The position numbers and the translations under genes were made by a program. A DNA stretch of 64,000 bases, taken from Xestospongia bergquistia. Lineage: Eukaryota; Porifera; Demospongiae; Haplosclerida; Petrosiidae. Each line of letters begins with the position of its first letter. Position 1 is the first letter of the stretch. Under the pieces are notes generated by a model. That model was not told the DNA's origin. It worked only from the letters and a program-made list of their open reading frames with translations, and did not search any database. Shown here piece after piece: positions 1-11,659 of the stretch. Location: contig OZ014422.1 in the NCBI GenBank assembly GCA_963965975.1, forward strand, positions 1,240,001 through 1,304,000, read 5' to 3'.

Positions 1-2149
1 CAGGATCATATCGATCAACACTGTTCACTTTAGTAAGATTATCACATCCACCTACTAAATATAGCATGCCATCCATCACAGCTGCACCAAATCCGCTTCT
101 CTGAATGGGAATAGTTGCCATAGTCATCCAATCTCCAGTCTCAGGATTAAATTGCTGAAGAGTCTGAAGTACCTTTGCTCCATCGTATCCACCCACAGCA
201 TAGAGACAACCTTTGAGAGCAACGAGAGCTCCTAAACATCGAGGAGAGCTAAGATTGGCAATAACTACCCAAATGTCACTGGATGGATCATAACGCTCAA
301 TTGTATCCAAGAGACCTTCACCATCATGTCCACCTGCATAAAAAGAACATTGTATCTTTCAGTGGCTGTAGTATGCTTACTCTATACTATACTATACTAA
401 TAACTTATCCCTCCCTTTCTTACCAGCTGCATATATATAGTTATCCAAAGCTGCAGCGCACACTGCCCTTCGTTCTATTGTCATAGGTTGAACAAAACGC
501 CATTGGTTCTTCTTGGGACAGTAACGTTCCACACTATCATAGTATGTACCTACAAGAAAACAACAATACACACTCCATTATAGTACCAGCAGTATATTAC
601 CTCCATTTATTCCACCTATAGCGTAAATGTTCCCATTAAGTACAGCCACTGCAAATCCTCTTCGAGGATAGTTCATAGAAGCCATACTTCGCCATGAATC
701 AGTCATTGGGTCGTAACGATCAACACAATTTAACGATTTAGTATCAGTTGCTGAAAATCCTCCAATGGCATAAAGATATCCACCACAAGTAGCTACACGA
801 AGTCCAGACCTTCGATGAGTGAGGGGAGCAACTTGGCGCCATTCATTGCGTTCGGCATCATAACACTCACAGATATCGAGATAAGGGTCATCTAGTACTG
901 GCGGACCTGACCCACCAATAGAAAACAAGTATTCTAAGCCAGGACACTGTCTTGGTGTTGTGTTAAGTGTCTTCTTTTTTGTCATATGAGTGTCTCTCAT
1001 GTAATGCTTCTGCAAATGGAAGTCCATTGCTTCAATGACCAGACCACGTCCTTCGAAACTGTCCATAACGAGAGCCTCATTTCGTACTTCACGACTCAGG
1101 TAAGCAGCAGACATTAGAGGCATACGAACGCATTGTAATAAACTTCCAATGCTGTCTTTTCGATTTTCTAAATCATGTTTCATCCAGGCAATGACAGCTT
1201 CATAAATTTGCTCTTCACCACGAACATTCAGATGACTATCAGAAGCTATTTTGACAAGCTCACTGAAAGTGAGTTCTAAGAATTCTTCATGAAGAGCCAC
1301 CTCAGGAAAACGTTGTTGCATAAATATATTGCACTTCTTCCACAAGTTATAACAACTATGAACATCTGCAAACTTACGAATTCCAAGACAGTTAGAAGGA
1401 TGTAATTGTCCGGCTAAAAAGTTACAGCATGCTTCTTGAACACCGGTCATTTGAAGCAAACCAGCAGCTGGAAGTAACTCAAGAACATTATTTAAATCAA
1501 TGATTAGAGAGGATGAATAACAAAAGTCAATTAAGTCTTTAATAGCTGAGGGGTTAAACCCTTTAATGGTTACTTGTCCAGTCAGATTCTCTTTCATATC
1601 ACCAGAAAACATGGCGTAAAAATATGGAGAACAGGCAGCAAGAATGGCTTTGTGAGCGTTAATATTGAACTCTCCAACCTTTATGAAGTAAAATTAATAT
1701 ATTTAAAACATTTATGACTATACCGAATAACTCTAGTACACACTTACACAATATAATACATGTATACAAACTACTAAGTACATGTACATAATCAGTATAA
1801 ACCCAATGACATAGTACCCAATGAAACATAGGACATAACAATGACATATAGATATTGACCTTGATGACAACATCACAAAGCTGCTTCTCTTCTCTCATTG
1901 AAGATAAAGTTGAAAAGGCCATACAAGCAAAGCCTTCTGGTTTGTAAACCAACTATACAAACGAAAAATAACAACGTATTTCTTGATCAATAAGTAATAA
2001 TAACAATCAAACAGTTTTTAAACCTGAGGAGCTTCTTGAAATCTTTTATCTCTACTCGAGTGGTAAGGTGGTACATGTCTCATGGGTAAGGAACGTTCTT
2101 CAACAGGTCCCTCCATCTCTAAGTCTTCGTAGAAATTCTCTCGGATCAT
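1..2149 (-). CDS. Kelch-like BTB-BACK-Kelch protein, 3' end outside window
   Basis: Adaptor of the kind that links substrates to cullin-3 ubiquitin ligases. Exons read on the minus strand: 2149-2024, 1952-1860, 1678-601, 549-424 and 333 to the window edge; phases match at every junction. The order is a short leader, a BTB domain (CDVVIK joined to VGEFNINAHKAIL across an intron), a BACK domain with the HPSNCLGIRKFAD motif, then at least five Kelch blades with repeated GG and YDP signatures. The last blade(s) and the stop lie left of position 1. The BACK region resembles the KLHL2/3/17/20 group, but I cannot choose an orthologue. The start ATG is 187 bp from that of the divergent RhoGAP gene, suggesting a shared promoter. 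Family assignment is firm; subfamily is open. Confidence 0.93.
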
Positions 2150-2335
2150 CCTGAAACCTTCCATCACTCAAGCCACTAACCACGCCTCTACAATTATTAA
2201 CCCTTTAGCGATAGCAAATTATTAATAAGGGTGTAGCTTTGGATCCCAGCTAACATTCCTTGACAGAGGGAAGGGAAGGGATGCTGCTTGAAGCCGTTTA
2301 TTAACCACTAACATTCTGAACAACTCGCGTTCGTA
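2150..2335. promoter_or_regulatory. Compact bidirectional intergenic promoter region
   Basis: 186 bp separate the start codons of the minus-strand Kelch gene and the plus-strand RhoGAP gene. Both 5' UTRs and core promoters must fit here unless there are distant leader exons. I see no clear TATA box. Inferred from position only. Confidence 0.5.
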
Positions 2336-4705
2336 ATGGCAGCTAAACACTTTAATCGTTTCAAGCAGTATGCTGGAGAGAAATTATCTGTGTAAGTAGC
2401 CATCACATGTCTTTATTCTATTTGAACATTTCACTCAACGTCCTATAGGAGAGAAAAATCTGACAGACTCACAGAGACTTTGAGTGAAGTAAGTCAAGTC
2501 CCTGAATATAAGAAATATATAAAAAGAGCACACAAAGAGATCATAGCAAGATAACTCAAACGAAACCTTAGAAACTATACTGCACTACTGATATAGTAAA
2601 TACACTGAGAATTGAAGACTATATCAGTACTGTAATTGAAATATAAAGTACTATGGTCCATTTATATATGCACGTTGACCTGACAATGCCAAATACCATC
2701 CCACATTTGTAGGCTCACTAGTTTATGTTAGCAGTTTATTTGACTATTAGATCTGTTGTTAATGTAATAACATTACTTTTTCCATTAAGAAAGGCTACCT
2801 TAGCAGTGATGACAGTTCATTGACCATATATGGTAAACAAACTTGTACTGATAAACACATGTATACAGTGCTTTTGTAAGTTAGCATATACAGTATATCT
2901 TTTACTTAGAGGAAGTTCACATTGTTGTTGTTGTTGTTGTTGTTAAAGGAAAAAACTAGTAATGTTATTGCTATAGATTTGTAACGATTATTATATTGAA
3001 ACTTGTCACTTCAAATAAGAGGTGATTGTTAAATAGACAAGTTCGACCTATAATGTCGATATTATTAACTTACTAAGAGTTTACTATAATTAGTTGTTAT
3101 AATTACATAAGAATTAAATGTTATTAAAAATAGTATGTAAGACTGATCTTATCTACAGACAACTTTATGGATATACTATAGACTCGTAAATGACATAATT
3201 ATGTGTAGTTTTGTGAGGAAATTCCTGCCAATTTGGAAACAGTAGATGCACACACAAAGGAAATAGTCTATGAGTGAGAAGTAACTACATGATGTAGTTT
3301 GACCACACGGATATATGTGGCTATCTGGTGCATACCTCATAATCAAAACTTGCAGGATAAGAGATAACAGAATCATTATTAGTATTACCTCTATTAGTAC
3401 ATTCTCCTAACATTAGGAATAATATCTGACAGTATAACTTCTAATAAAGGACACTTTAATTTAGGGATGCTCTATTAATACTTTATTTAGTGTGTCATTA
3501 TTACTAAAGATATTTTCAAGTGTGCCCAATTCTGATTTCACATGTCCATATTATTATATATGATAGTAGTTATTAGTAGTTAATTAATGATGATTGTCCA
3601 TATGTACATATAGCATAAAATACATGACACCAGTAGATATTTTAAATTACTGAATTGTAATATGTTTAGATAGTACTTTCTGTGACAGTCTTGTTCAAAC
3701 AAACAGTTTATACAAACAAATCACATGATCAGTAATATAAACATACACTGCTAAATTTATTACATAGCACTATTGGGTCTTGTATGAGGACAACATGAGA
3801 CTTGTTTGAACTGATATATGGATCTATTACTTATGTCTTACATAATAGGCAGAGAAAAAAGTGGAAGAAATTCGATCCAGTTTACAAACAACTATTAAAA
3901 AAGTTCACGCTTGTACTTTAGGTACAGGAACGACATTTGAGAAACATCAGGTAACAATTTTAGTTTATACACGTCTTTCTTTTTATTATATTTGCCATTA
4001 CTTTCCCATTGCAGAAAAGACTACCGCAATATGCTCTGGGTAGTGCTATGATTGATTCTGCACAGCAAATGGAGTCATCAGTTTTAGGGTAGGTACTATG
4101 ATAGAGTCTTGTCTAGTTGTTATGGGGCTCTTTTAGAAATACTCTCAGACTGATTGGTCAAGCTGAAGTAGAGGTTTCTCATCAATTAACTGAATATGAA
4201 ATATCAATGGAATCAGATTTACTACAGCAGTTGACCACAATTGTAGATGTAAGTTTGATAGTCAAGATGACAATTACTTTTAAATGTTTTAATAATGTAT
4301 TTGTAGGATGGTCTTAAGAAAATCGATAAATCAAAAAAGAAACTCTCCTCAGCTCGACTTGACATGGATAGCGCAAGAAATAAGTAAGAATATTAGATAA
4401 TACTGTTTTATAACTCTCTCTCCTCTCTCCCAGGTATCAATCACTTCAAGACAAATTTTCTCCCAAAGCAGAAATGGCTAAATCTGAATTGAATCAGGCT
4501 ATTAATCATTTTGAGCAGAGCCAGGTTAGCTAAAAATATAAACATTACTCACATACTTGCAGTTAAGACTGCAAACTCTACTATGGATTATTATTCTATA
4601 AATTATTATTTTACTGTCAATATTTCTCTGTCTCAACCTCTCTCTGTCTCTCTCCCTCTCTCTCTCTCCCCCCCCCCCCCTCTCTCTCTCTCTCCCTCCC
4701 TCCCT

Positions 4706-4747
<42 letters not shown>

Positions 4748-4980
4748 GTGTTTCTTTATAGGATACATATGCAACTGATTTGTTTGGATTTTTGAGTCGA
4801 GAAAGAGAGCTAGCTACTTTATTACATAAGGTAAGTAGATTATTGTATGTGGACTATATGTTCTCCTCATGTATAGATGATTGTACTACAGATCTCTCTG
4901 CATAAACAAACTCTCACTACTTTTGAAGAACTACTGCCACATATTGATAAACAATTAGGTAGATTGGTATTTAATACACT

Positions 4981-5036
<56 letters not shown>

Positions 5037-7138
5037 GACATGAACAGATGTTTCAACTGAACGCCCTGTTTATGGTCTTGATTTATCGGAACACCTTAAA
5101 ATTTCCGAACGTACTATATCTTATGTAATTGAAGAATGCTGTTTAGCATTAAGAGAGAAATGGATGAACACTGAAGGACTATTTAGAATTGCTGGTAGTG
5201 CTGCTAAATTAAAACTACTCAAGGTTCTAATATAACTTTATTATCAAATTATATTCTTCTTATTCTATTATAGAGTGCATTTGATGCTGGTTGTGTGGAT
5301 TTAACAGGACATGATGTACACACTATAGCAGGTAATGGCATAAAATAAAGAGCATTACTATAGACATCATGGTCTACATTAAATGTGAAAATGTAAACCT
5401 CTACTTTGTAACCATACTTTTAAATTTTACTAATATAATTTCATTCACTATTATAGGGTCTTTGAAACAGTATTTGAGAGAGCTACCTGATCCTCTGTTG
5501 ACCTTTAACCTTTACAAAGACTGGGTTACAGCAGCCAAGTATAGTTTATTTGTTGTGTGTGTGTATGTGTATTATATTGATCTTATTTCAAAGAAATATA
5601 GTTTGTTTTAAAGTCACATCTCAATTCACTATACATGTCATATGTATGTAATATATATGGTATTGTCATATGTGTATGGTAACATGTAATATATATGGTA
5701 TGGTCATATATGGTAATATATGTGGTATGGTCATATATGGTAACATGTAATATATGTGGTATGGTCATATATGGTAACATGTAATATAATATGGTATGGT
5801 CATATATGTATATATAATGATGAGTATGGTGAGTATGGTTTTATTGTCTTGAGAATATAACTGTAAAAACTGTACTGAATAGCTCAATTACAGTTTGACC
5901 AAACAAGGGATTTGTAAATCTGTTTTGATATCTTATCTATATTGAACTGAAAATGTTGACCTTATTAGGACTATTACTGAGTCAAATGTCTTAAAAACAT
6001 ACTCATGACCATTCTTTGTGTTGATAAAGTTATTACTACACTCAGTACACAGTATTTGTATTGTATTGTGTAGTATTGGTGACGAAGGAAAAAGACAACA
6101 ACAAGTATGGGTAGTGACTCAACAACTGCCAAAAGAAAATTTTGAAAATTTGAGGTAAAGGATTAGTTGAACTTGATAACAAGTATATACTCTCTTTCTC
6201 TCTCACACACACAAATCCTAACCACAGATATTTAATGTACTTTTTACACGATCTGTCTCTGAATCATGAGGAAACTAAAATGAATGTTTATAACATTGCA
6301 ATTGTATTAGGTCCAAATCTCCTTTGGCAAAAGGAAGAATCACTGTGAGTTACATTTAATACATATCTTAATCAAATCACATGTCAGTCATGTGACAGGT
6401 TGTCATGACTATGTTATGTTATATACATTTAACTGTTTCTAGTGATGGGTTAGTTGGTGAGACTGCACTTTACACAAGAATTGCAGAATGTTTTATAAAA
6501 CATCCATCGTATTATTTTGGTGATCCACCTTCTCTACCTACTTTAAAAAAGCCACAACATCTTGATCTCACACTATCGGAGGACACCACAGAAAGTGAAG
6601 AAGTTTATTCTGAGGAACCAGATAGTTTTGAACGACCTCAAAGTATGACAAGTATCACAAGTGGCAACAGTGAAGGAGATAATAAAGAGGAACCAGAAGA
6701 AGGTGTGACAAAATAACTATATTGTTTTATGGTAATTATTTCATGTGTTAGATTCTTCCTCTCCGTCTGCCCAAAATCAATCTTTCAAAGATCCATTTTC
6801 ACCGCAAAGTGAAGGAAAGTAAGTCTATGAAGTGTTAATTAGAACATATTCATAAGAAAATAGAAATAATATTGCTATAGAAGTGCTTTTAAAAATTGTA
6901 TGTTGTTTGTTTTAGACCTACTCCTCCTGTAAGAAGAAATCGTAGTGTCCGTAAACCACCTCCAGACCCTCCTGTACCATCATCCCCCAAGACACCTATT
7001 GGTCGTCCCTCTCGTCCTGCTCCCATGCCTCCCCCTACCAGAACAAAGCCTCGACCTCCTCCTCCTTCACCGCCATCACCGTATCATAGTAAAAGCAAAA
7101 ATCCACCTGTAAACGATGATGAAGAGACACTTTTATGA
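2336..7138 (+). CDS. BAR-RhoGAP protein, ARHGAP17/ARHGAP44/SH3BP1 type
   Basis: Membrane-curvature-binding GTPase activator for Rac/Cdc42-class GTPases. Seventeen exons: 2336-2391, 2449-2488, 3849-3950, 4015-4088, 4137-4248, 4307-4383, 4434-4524, 4762-4830, 4892-4958, 5048-5223, 5274-5331, 5457-5538, 6074-6154, 6228-6344, 6443-6702, 6752-6818 and 6916-7138. They sum to 1,752 nt, giving 583 residues. The N-terminal half is a charged helical N-BAR domain beginning MAAKHFNRFKQ. The RhoGAP domain follows with the arginine-finger segment GLFRIAGSAAKLK, then LKQYLRELPDPLLTFNLY and VLGPNLLW. The tail is acidic, then proline-rich with PPxPP-type SH3 ligands. Domain order matches RICH1/RICH2. Not splicing 6703-6751 would end the protein early after EEGVTK, a possible short isoform. 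Confidence 0.93.
2489..3848 (+). other. Long intron 2 of the RhoGAP gene
   Basis: At 1,360 bp this is by far the longest intron of the gene; most of the others are 45-240 bp. It is AT-rich, holds a short (TTG)n run near 2923-2944, and has no ORF with coding character. A first long intron in a compact gene often carries regulatory sequence, but no specific element is recognised. Confidence 0.6.
4623..4746. repeat. CT/TC polypyrimidine microsatellite in RhoGAP intron 7
   Basis: Imperfect (CT)n with an internal C run, ending 15 nt before the acceptor at 4761. It may serve as an extended polypyrimidine tract. A second pure (CT)n tract lies at about 4984-5034, just before exon 10. Long ORFs here encode only Ser-Leu or Arg-Glu dipeptides and are artefacts. 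Confidence 0.9.
5636..5815. repeat. Short imperfect tandem repeat in RhoGAP intron 12
   Basis: The intron at 5539-6073 contains five or so imperfect copies of a 28-40 bp unit built from TATGGTCATATATGGTAACATG. The units vary in length and the array has no coding potential in the sense orientation. Confidence 0.75.
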
Positions 7139-7391
7139 TACATATACAACTAGTTCTGGATTTTTGTAGTATTAATTATTGTTGAGATCACTGAGTGCTA
7201 AAAAATTGTTTGCGTTCTTTTTAGTTAATATAATTGATGTTGTTGTTGTTTTGAAGTTGGTTGTATGTATCGATCTGTCATCACTGATTTTATATTATTA
7301 TCATTATTATTATTATCAAAAATAATAATAATAATTAAAATTATTATAGTTTGGAATGATAAAACTTTCAAACGTTAGCGGCACCTTGCCC

Positions 7392-7398
7392 TATAAAA
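7392..7398 (+). promoter_or_regulatory. TATA box of the MPEG1-like gene
   Basis: A canonical TATAAAA lies 51-57 bp upstream of the ATG at 7449, a distance that puts a start site near 7420-7425 and a 5' leader of about 25 nt. It is the only clear TATA box I noticed among the promoters here. TATA promoters are typical of inducible genes; inducibility is inference. Confidence 0.6.
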
Positions 7399-7448
7399 AC
7401 AACCATGCTAGCTGGTAATCCGGTAGCTCGCGATTGTAAAGAACAAAA

Positions 7449-9698
7449 ATGACCTCTTTGTACTTGATCGTGATCCTCTCAATTTACGTCTGCTATGGAG
7501 AAGACGCTCAACAACAGACGTATCCTGTCGGCGATATACGAAATTGTCCGACGACCCAACTACAAGATACGAACTCCACTTTACTGCGCATGAGTCCACT
7601 ACCTGGATTAGGATTTGACAACCTTCGAAATCTGGACGTTGGACGGATCTATAATTTAAACTACTCGACTTGTCAGATATCTAGTAATGGTCTCTATATT
7701 TTGCCTAACGACATCTACCTCATACCAGTTCTCAATAGTGAGGTGGACTACTCCGCTGAAGTATTTGATCATTTTAATGATTGGAAATCAACTACATCTA
7801 CATCAATTAATGTTGAGGGCAGTTATGGAAGTGTCTTTTCAAAAATAAATGCAAAGTTCTCAACAGATTATCAAAGTACAAAGTCAAAAATGGTCAACAG
7901 TAACTCACGTTCTGTAAGAGTAGGTTTACGTCATCATCTCTATTCTGTCCACGTCAATCCTGATGCCCAACTCCACCCATCGTTTAAATCTCGTATTTTA
8001 GACATTGCTGGTAATATTCAAAATAACAACACTGAACTAGCTCATTATCTTTCTGACTTGTTGATACGTGACTATGGGACACACGTGGTCACTAGCATTG
8101 AAGCTGGAGCCTCTCTTTACCAGACGACTTTTGTTTCTCAAGAGTTTATGAAAGAGAGTGAAAGCTCACAACTGACCATTTCAACTTCAGCAAGTGCTAG
8201 CTTTTTTAGCTCTTTTTCAATCAGTACAAATTTTAAATTTTCAAAATCCCATGTAGACAGTGATGGTTTCAGTAGCTCAACAACTCACTCTCATACTACA
8301 ACTAATGGTGGCCCACCTTTCAAGTTAAGCAATTTCTCTTATACAGATTGGGAAAATGGAATACTAAATAATCTAGTTGCCATCAATCGACGAGGACAAC
8401 CTATCTATTCTGCTATCAGTTCTGTCAATGTACCAGAGCTACCAAATGTCCTGTTTCTGGAAACAATTCAATACATCTACAAATCTGTAGGCAAATATTA
8501 CAAAATTAACACTCATTATGGCTGTACAGATTACACATCTGCAAATTTCAATTTTCAAGCCAACATTGATGACAATTCCTGCAAAATGAATCAACAAAAT
8601 CACACATTTGGTGGTGTCTATCAAACTTGTAATAACAGTCAAGATCATGATGTGTGTGGAGACTATTCTGCTTCACAAACAAATCCATTAACATCTGGTT
8701 ACAGCTGTCCTAGTGGATATCATGCTATATTGTTACACACTGGTACACTCACTAAAACTGTTAGTGTATCAAATTGCAAAAAGAAATGCACCCTCGGCAT
8801 TTTTTGTCACACAAGCTGTTACCAGTCTACTGTCATAAATTATGCCACATATCATGCATATTGGTGTGCTTTTCCTCCTGGTCAAACTGTACCAAGTGAT
8901 TCTGGCTTCACATTTGGTGGTATTTACACCTCTAGAGAGCAAAATCCCATTACTGGTGCTAGGTCATGTCCTATGTTCTTTTATCCCCTACATTTTGGTG
9001 AGGACATTAAAGTATGTGTCAGCAATGACATAGAAGCATCAAGTTATAGCATACCATTTGGAGGATTTGACAGCTGTACAAATGGCAATCCTTTAGCCGC
9101 TTCATCAAAACAATTTCAACAAGGGGTTTATCCTCATCAATGTCCATGTCACTACAACCAATTTTTAGTAACTGTTGATCAAGGCTGTATCATCAACTAT
9201 TGTTCTTCTGTTGAGGCATTCAAGAAACAATCTCCACATCCACCAAGATTACCACCCTACAAAGTCAAAGCTGCACTCACTGTGAATATGAGCAATACTC
9301 TAGTGATTAAAGGACCTTATGGTTCTGTGTGGGTGAAAGGAGAAAATGGAGAATGGTCTCAATATACAAATGGTCAATATAATGATGGTGTAGAATATGT
9401 GGAGTCACTTGAAAGTGAGAACGTCAATCCAATTACTGGTAAAAAAGAGAGTAGGAGTGCAACTTATGGTCAATTTGCAGGTGTTGTCATCGGTACATTT
9501 ATTGGTACTATTCTTTGTGTGGTCTTTATTGCCATTATTGGATGGAGAGTTTCAAAGTGTCGAAAGCATCGCAGGATAAAGCTGTTATCACAGCCATATT
9601 TGGATATTGAAAACAGCTTCGAGAGATCAGAACCACTTCCAAATGTAGAAAAGAATGATAACATAATTCGTGAGCTATCTGAGAGAATAAAGAAGTAA
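7449..9698 (+). CDS. MPEG1: Perforin-2/MPEG1-like MACPF membrane protein
   Basis: Pore-forming innate-immunity protein; relatives act in phagosomes or endosomes against engulfed bacteria. A single 749-residue exon. A hydrophobic signal peptide covers residues 1-17. The MACPF domain lies roughly at residues 60-345 with the signature YGTHVVTSIEAG near 207-218, preceded and followed by Ser/Thr-rich segments that match the membrane-inserting hairpins. A cysteine-rich middle region with repeated FGG(V/I)Y motifs (about 375-620) corresponds to the MPEG P2 region. One transmembrane helix near 676-702 is followed by a basic, roughly 46-residue cytoplasmic tail. This is the full type I architecture of perforin-2. 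Intronless, unlike its neighbours, which could reflect an old retrocopy or ancestral gene structure. A TATA box lies just upstream. Confidence 0.93.
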   Translation: MTSLYLIVILSIYVCYGEDAQQQTYPVGDIRNCPTTQLQDTNSTLLRMSPLPGLGFDNLRNLDVGRIYNLNYSTCQISSNGLYILPNDIYLIPVLNSEVDYSAEVFDHFNDWKSTTSTSINVEGSYGSVFSKINAKFSTDYQSTKSKMVNSNSRSVRVGLRHHLYSVHVNPDAQLHPSFKSRILDIAGNIQNNNTELAHYLSDLLIRDYGTHVVTSIEAGASLYQTTFVSQEFMKESESSQLTISTSASASFFSSFSISTNFKFSKSHVDSDGFSSSTTHSHTTTNGGPPFKLSNFSYTDWENGILNNLVAINRRGQPIYSAISSVNVPELPNVLFLETIQYIYKSVGKYYKINTHYGCTDYTSANFNFQANIDDNSCKMNQQNHTFGGVYQTCNNSQDHDVCGDYSASQTNPLTSGYSCPSGYHAILLHTGTLTKTVSVSNCKKKCTLGIFCHTSCYQSTVINYATYHAYWCAFPPGQTVPSDSGFTFGGIYTSREQNPITGARSCPMFFYPLHFGEDIKVCVSNDIEASSYSIPFGGFDSCTNGNPLAASSKQFQQGVYPHQCPCHYNQFLVTVDQGCIINYCSSVEAFKKQSPHPPRLPPYKVKAALTVNMSNTLVIKGPYGSVWVKGENGEWSQYTNGQYNDGVEYVESLESENVNPITGKKESRSATYGQFAGVVIGTFIGTILCVVFIAIIGWRVSKCRKHRRIKLLSQPYLDIENSFERSEPLPNVEKNDNIIRELSERIKK

Positions 9699-10788
9699 TT
9701 ATTACTGCTACTTGACTGTGTGAGCTTTAATTGTGTGCATAATAATTATCAGCAGTACTATTACTATTATTTTGTTTGAAAAGTCAAAATTTTATTATTA
9801 CTATTAAAACTAAAGAGGTGTAAAGACCCACACATGAGATGGTAAATTGTGGGAGGAATATTAGAGGATAGCAATACATAATAATATAACACACTTATGT
9901 ATTTTTTTTTACCACATCAATAATGGGATCAGCCTCATTTTAACCATAAATAATAGAGTAAAGCACTCCATTGTCTTATAATGCAACACTGTGCTCAAGT
10001 ACAAAGCAGTCCAATCCATAATGTCAACTCCCAAAATGTCAATATGTCAAAATGTCTTAAAATCAAATGAAAATGTCAACTCCTAAATGTCTGTATACCA
10101 AGTACAATGTCAATGTGTAACAAAATGGGAATCAATGTTATTGAGACTGAATAATTTTGACTCCAAGTTTCATTGAAAAATTGTTTGACTTTTTCTAATT
10201 CCAAAGTGGTCTAGCAAAATTTAACCACACATGCACGTGTGTAGAAAAACGCTTCTATTATTACCTACTGATACCGAGCACTGGAGTGGCTGTTTGTCAT
10301 GTATACTATATATTATACATAATTGATAATTACATGTTCTCAATTTCTTGAAATGTAATGTTTTCCCTTGATACTACTAATCTTCAGTGAAAAATATAAT
10401 GTACTTCATAAATGACATGCATGGTAAGTATAATTTGACAATTTAGGTAGGTATTATTTAACAAACAAACAACTTTCAGTTTGTGCTTTGCTGTTAATAG
10501 TCCAAACAATTGGTAATGCTAGTATGTATAAGAAATAAATTATTTTAAACACCACACAATCCACTCAGTGTTCAGTTTGCCATTGTTTTGAAAAGAGGTT
10601 TACATTGATAATCATTACACTTTTAATTACAAACAATCCAAATTTTTGGAAGAGGTTTGCCTACCCTCCTCAGATCCCATAGTACAAATTGTTAGGCAGT
10701 TGCAGTTACATTAGTGAAGAAGTATTCAAGACAATCAATTTAACTTCTTAAGCAATTAGGTTAAGTGATTATTTTGTCAATTAATATT
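9699..10788. other. Intergenic region between MPEG1-like and dispanin genes
   Basis: About 1.1 kb of AT-rich sequence without a supported gene. From 10020 to 10130 it repeats AATGTCAA-like words (ATGTCAACTCC, AATGTCAATATGTC), a weak local duplication. Nothing else is recognised. Confidence 0.6.
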
Positions 10789-11354
10789 ATGGATGAGAAA
10801 AAAGGTAAAATGTGTTATTATTAAATAATTAGCAATGATTGAAATCTATATTTTTAGCATCTGCTGACTCCTTAGTGTCTTGGGTTAGTGATTTATTTGC
10901 TGAAACATTGTAATTATAATTTATTTAAATATTTTCTTTAATTATAGAACACAACTGAATTGAATGGAAAAAAGGAACTCCAAGGACCACTGTATAAATA
11001 CAGCAATCGCAAAGTTCATGCTAGTGACTATCTCATTCATATAACTGTAATACAGGGTTTGGTTTTTTGTCTGCTGGGCAATATTACTACCCTCTTCTGC
11101 TCTATACCAGCTGTAGTTGCAGCCACTAAGGTATGTGAAACAAATGAAAGATTGTTGTATTGTATATAATATAGGCACGTGATGCTGAAAAGAATGGTGA
11201 TGTTACCAAAATGAAAAACAAAGCCCATCTTGCCATTCTCTTTAGTGTCTTGGCTCTTGTGTGGTGGACTGTTTCTCTTTGTATTGCTGGAGTGGTTGTT
11301 GTAGTTCTGGCAGAAAAAAATCAATTCATTCATGACTTTCTATTTGGGCAATAA
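10789..11354 (+). CDS. CD225/dispanin protein 1 of 4 (short form)
   Basis: IFITM-superfamily membrane protein of the CD225 (dispanin) family. Exons 10789-10804, 10858-10883, 10948-11130 and 11175-11354 give 134 residues. There is a short polar N-terminus without the proline-rich tail of its neighbours. The domain starts at DYLIHITVIQ, continues through a re-entrant helix ending IPAVVAATKARDAEKNGD, then a basic loop and a C-terminal transmembrane helix from HLAILFSVLAL. The phase-0 intron falls exactly between ATK and ARDAE, as in the other three copies. The paired cysteines seen in the other copies (CC) are replaced here by FCLL. First and most divergent member of the cluster; specific function unknown. 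Confidence 0.85.
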
Positions 11355-11659
11355 ACTGGCTTTCCACTAAATTCAAAGTGTGATCAGTTTGAACAGTTCT
11401 TTCATGTATACCATAGACACTAAATTAGATTCTAATAATTTAAAATGCAATCAGTTTGAACAGTTCTTTCATATGTAATTCTTAGATTCTAGTAATTTCA
11501 ACTGCAGTCAGTTTGAACAGTTACTGTAAAGACTTAGATTAAAAAAAAACAGGATTGTTCCTGCTACAATAATTATATATATCCTTCCTGCTGACGGTTC
11601 AGCTTCCTTTTTTCGAGCTACTGTTAGTCGGTGATTGTCTTTGTCTACACTTTTGCGAA

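Noticed and set aside
4526..4795. ORFs of Arg-Glu and Ser-Leu repeats on both strands
   Set aside because: Translations of a CT microsatellite within a RhoGAP intron.
7408..7599. Minus-strand ORF over the MPEG1 start
   Set aside because: Antisense to the MPEG1 signal-peptide exon and promoter; no supporting features.
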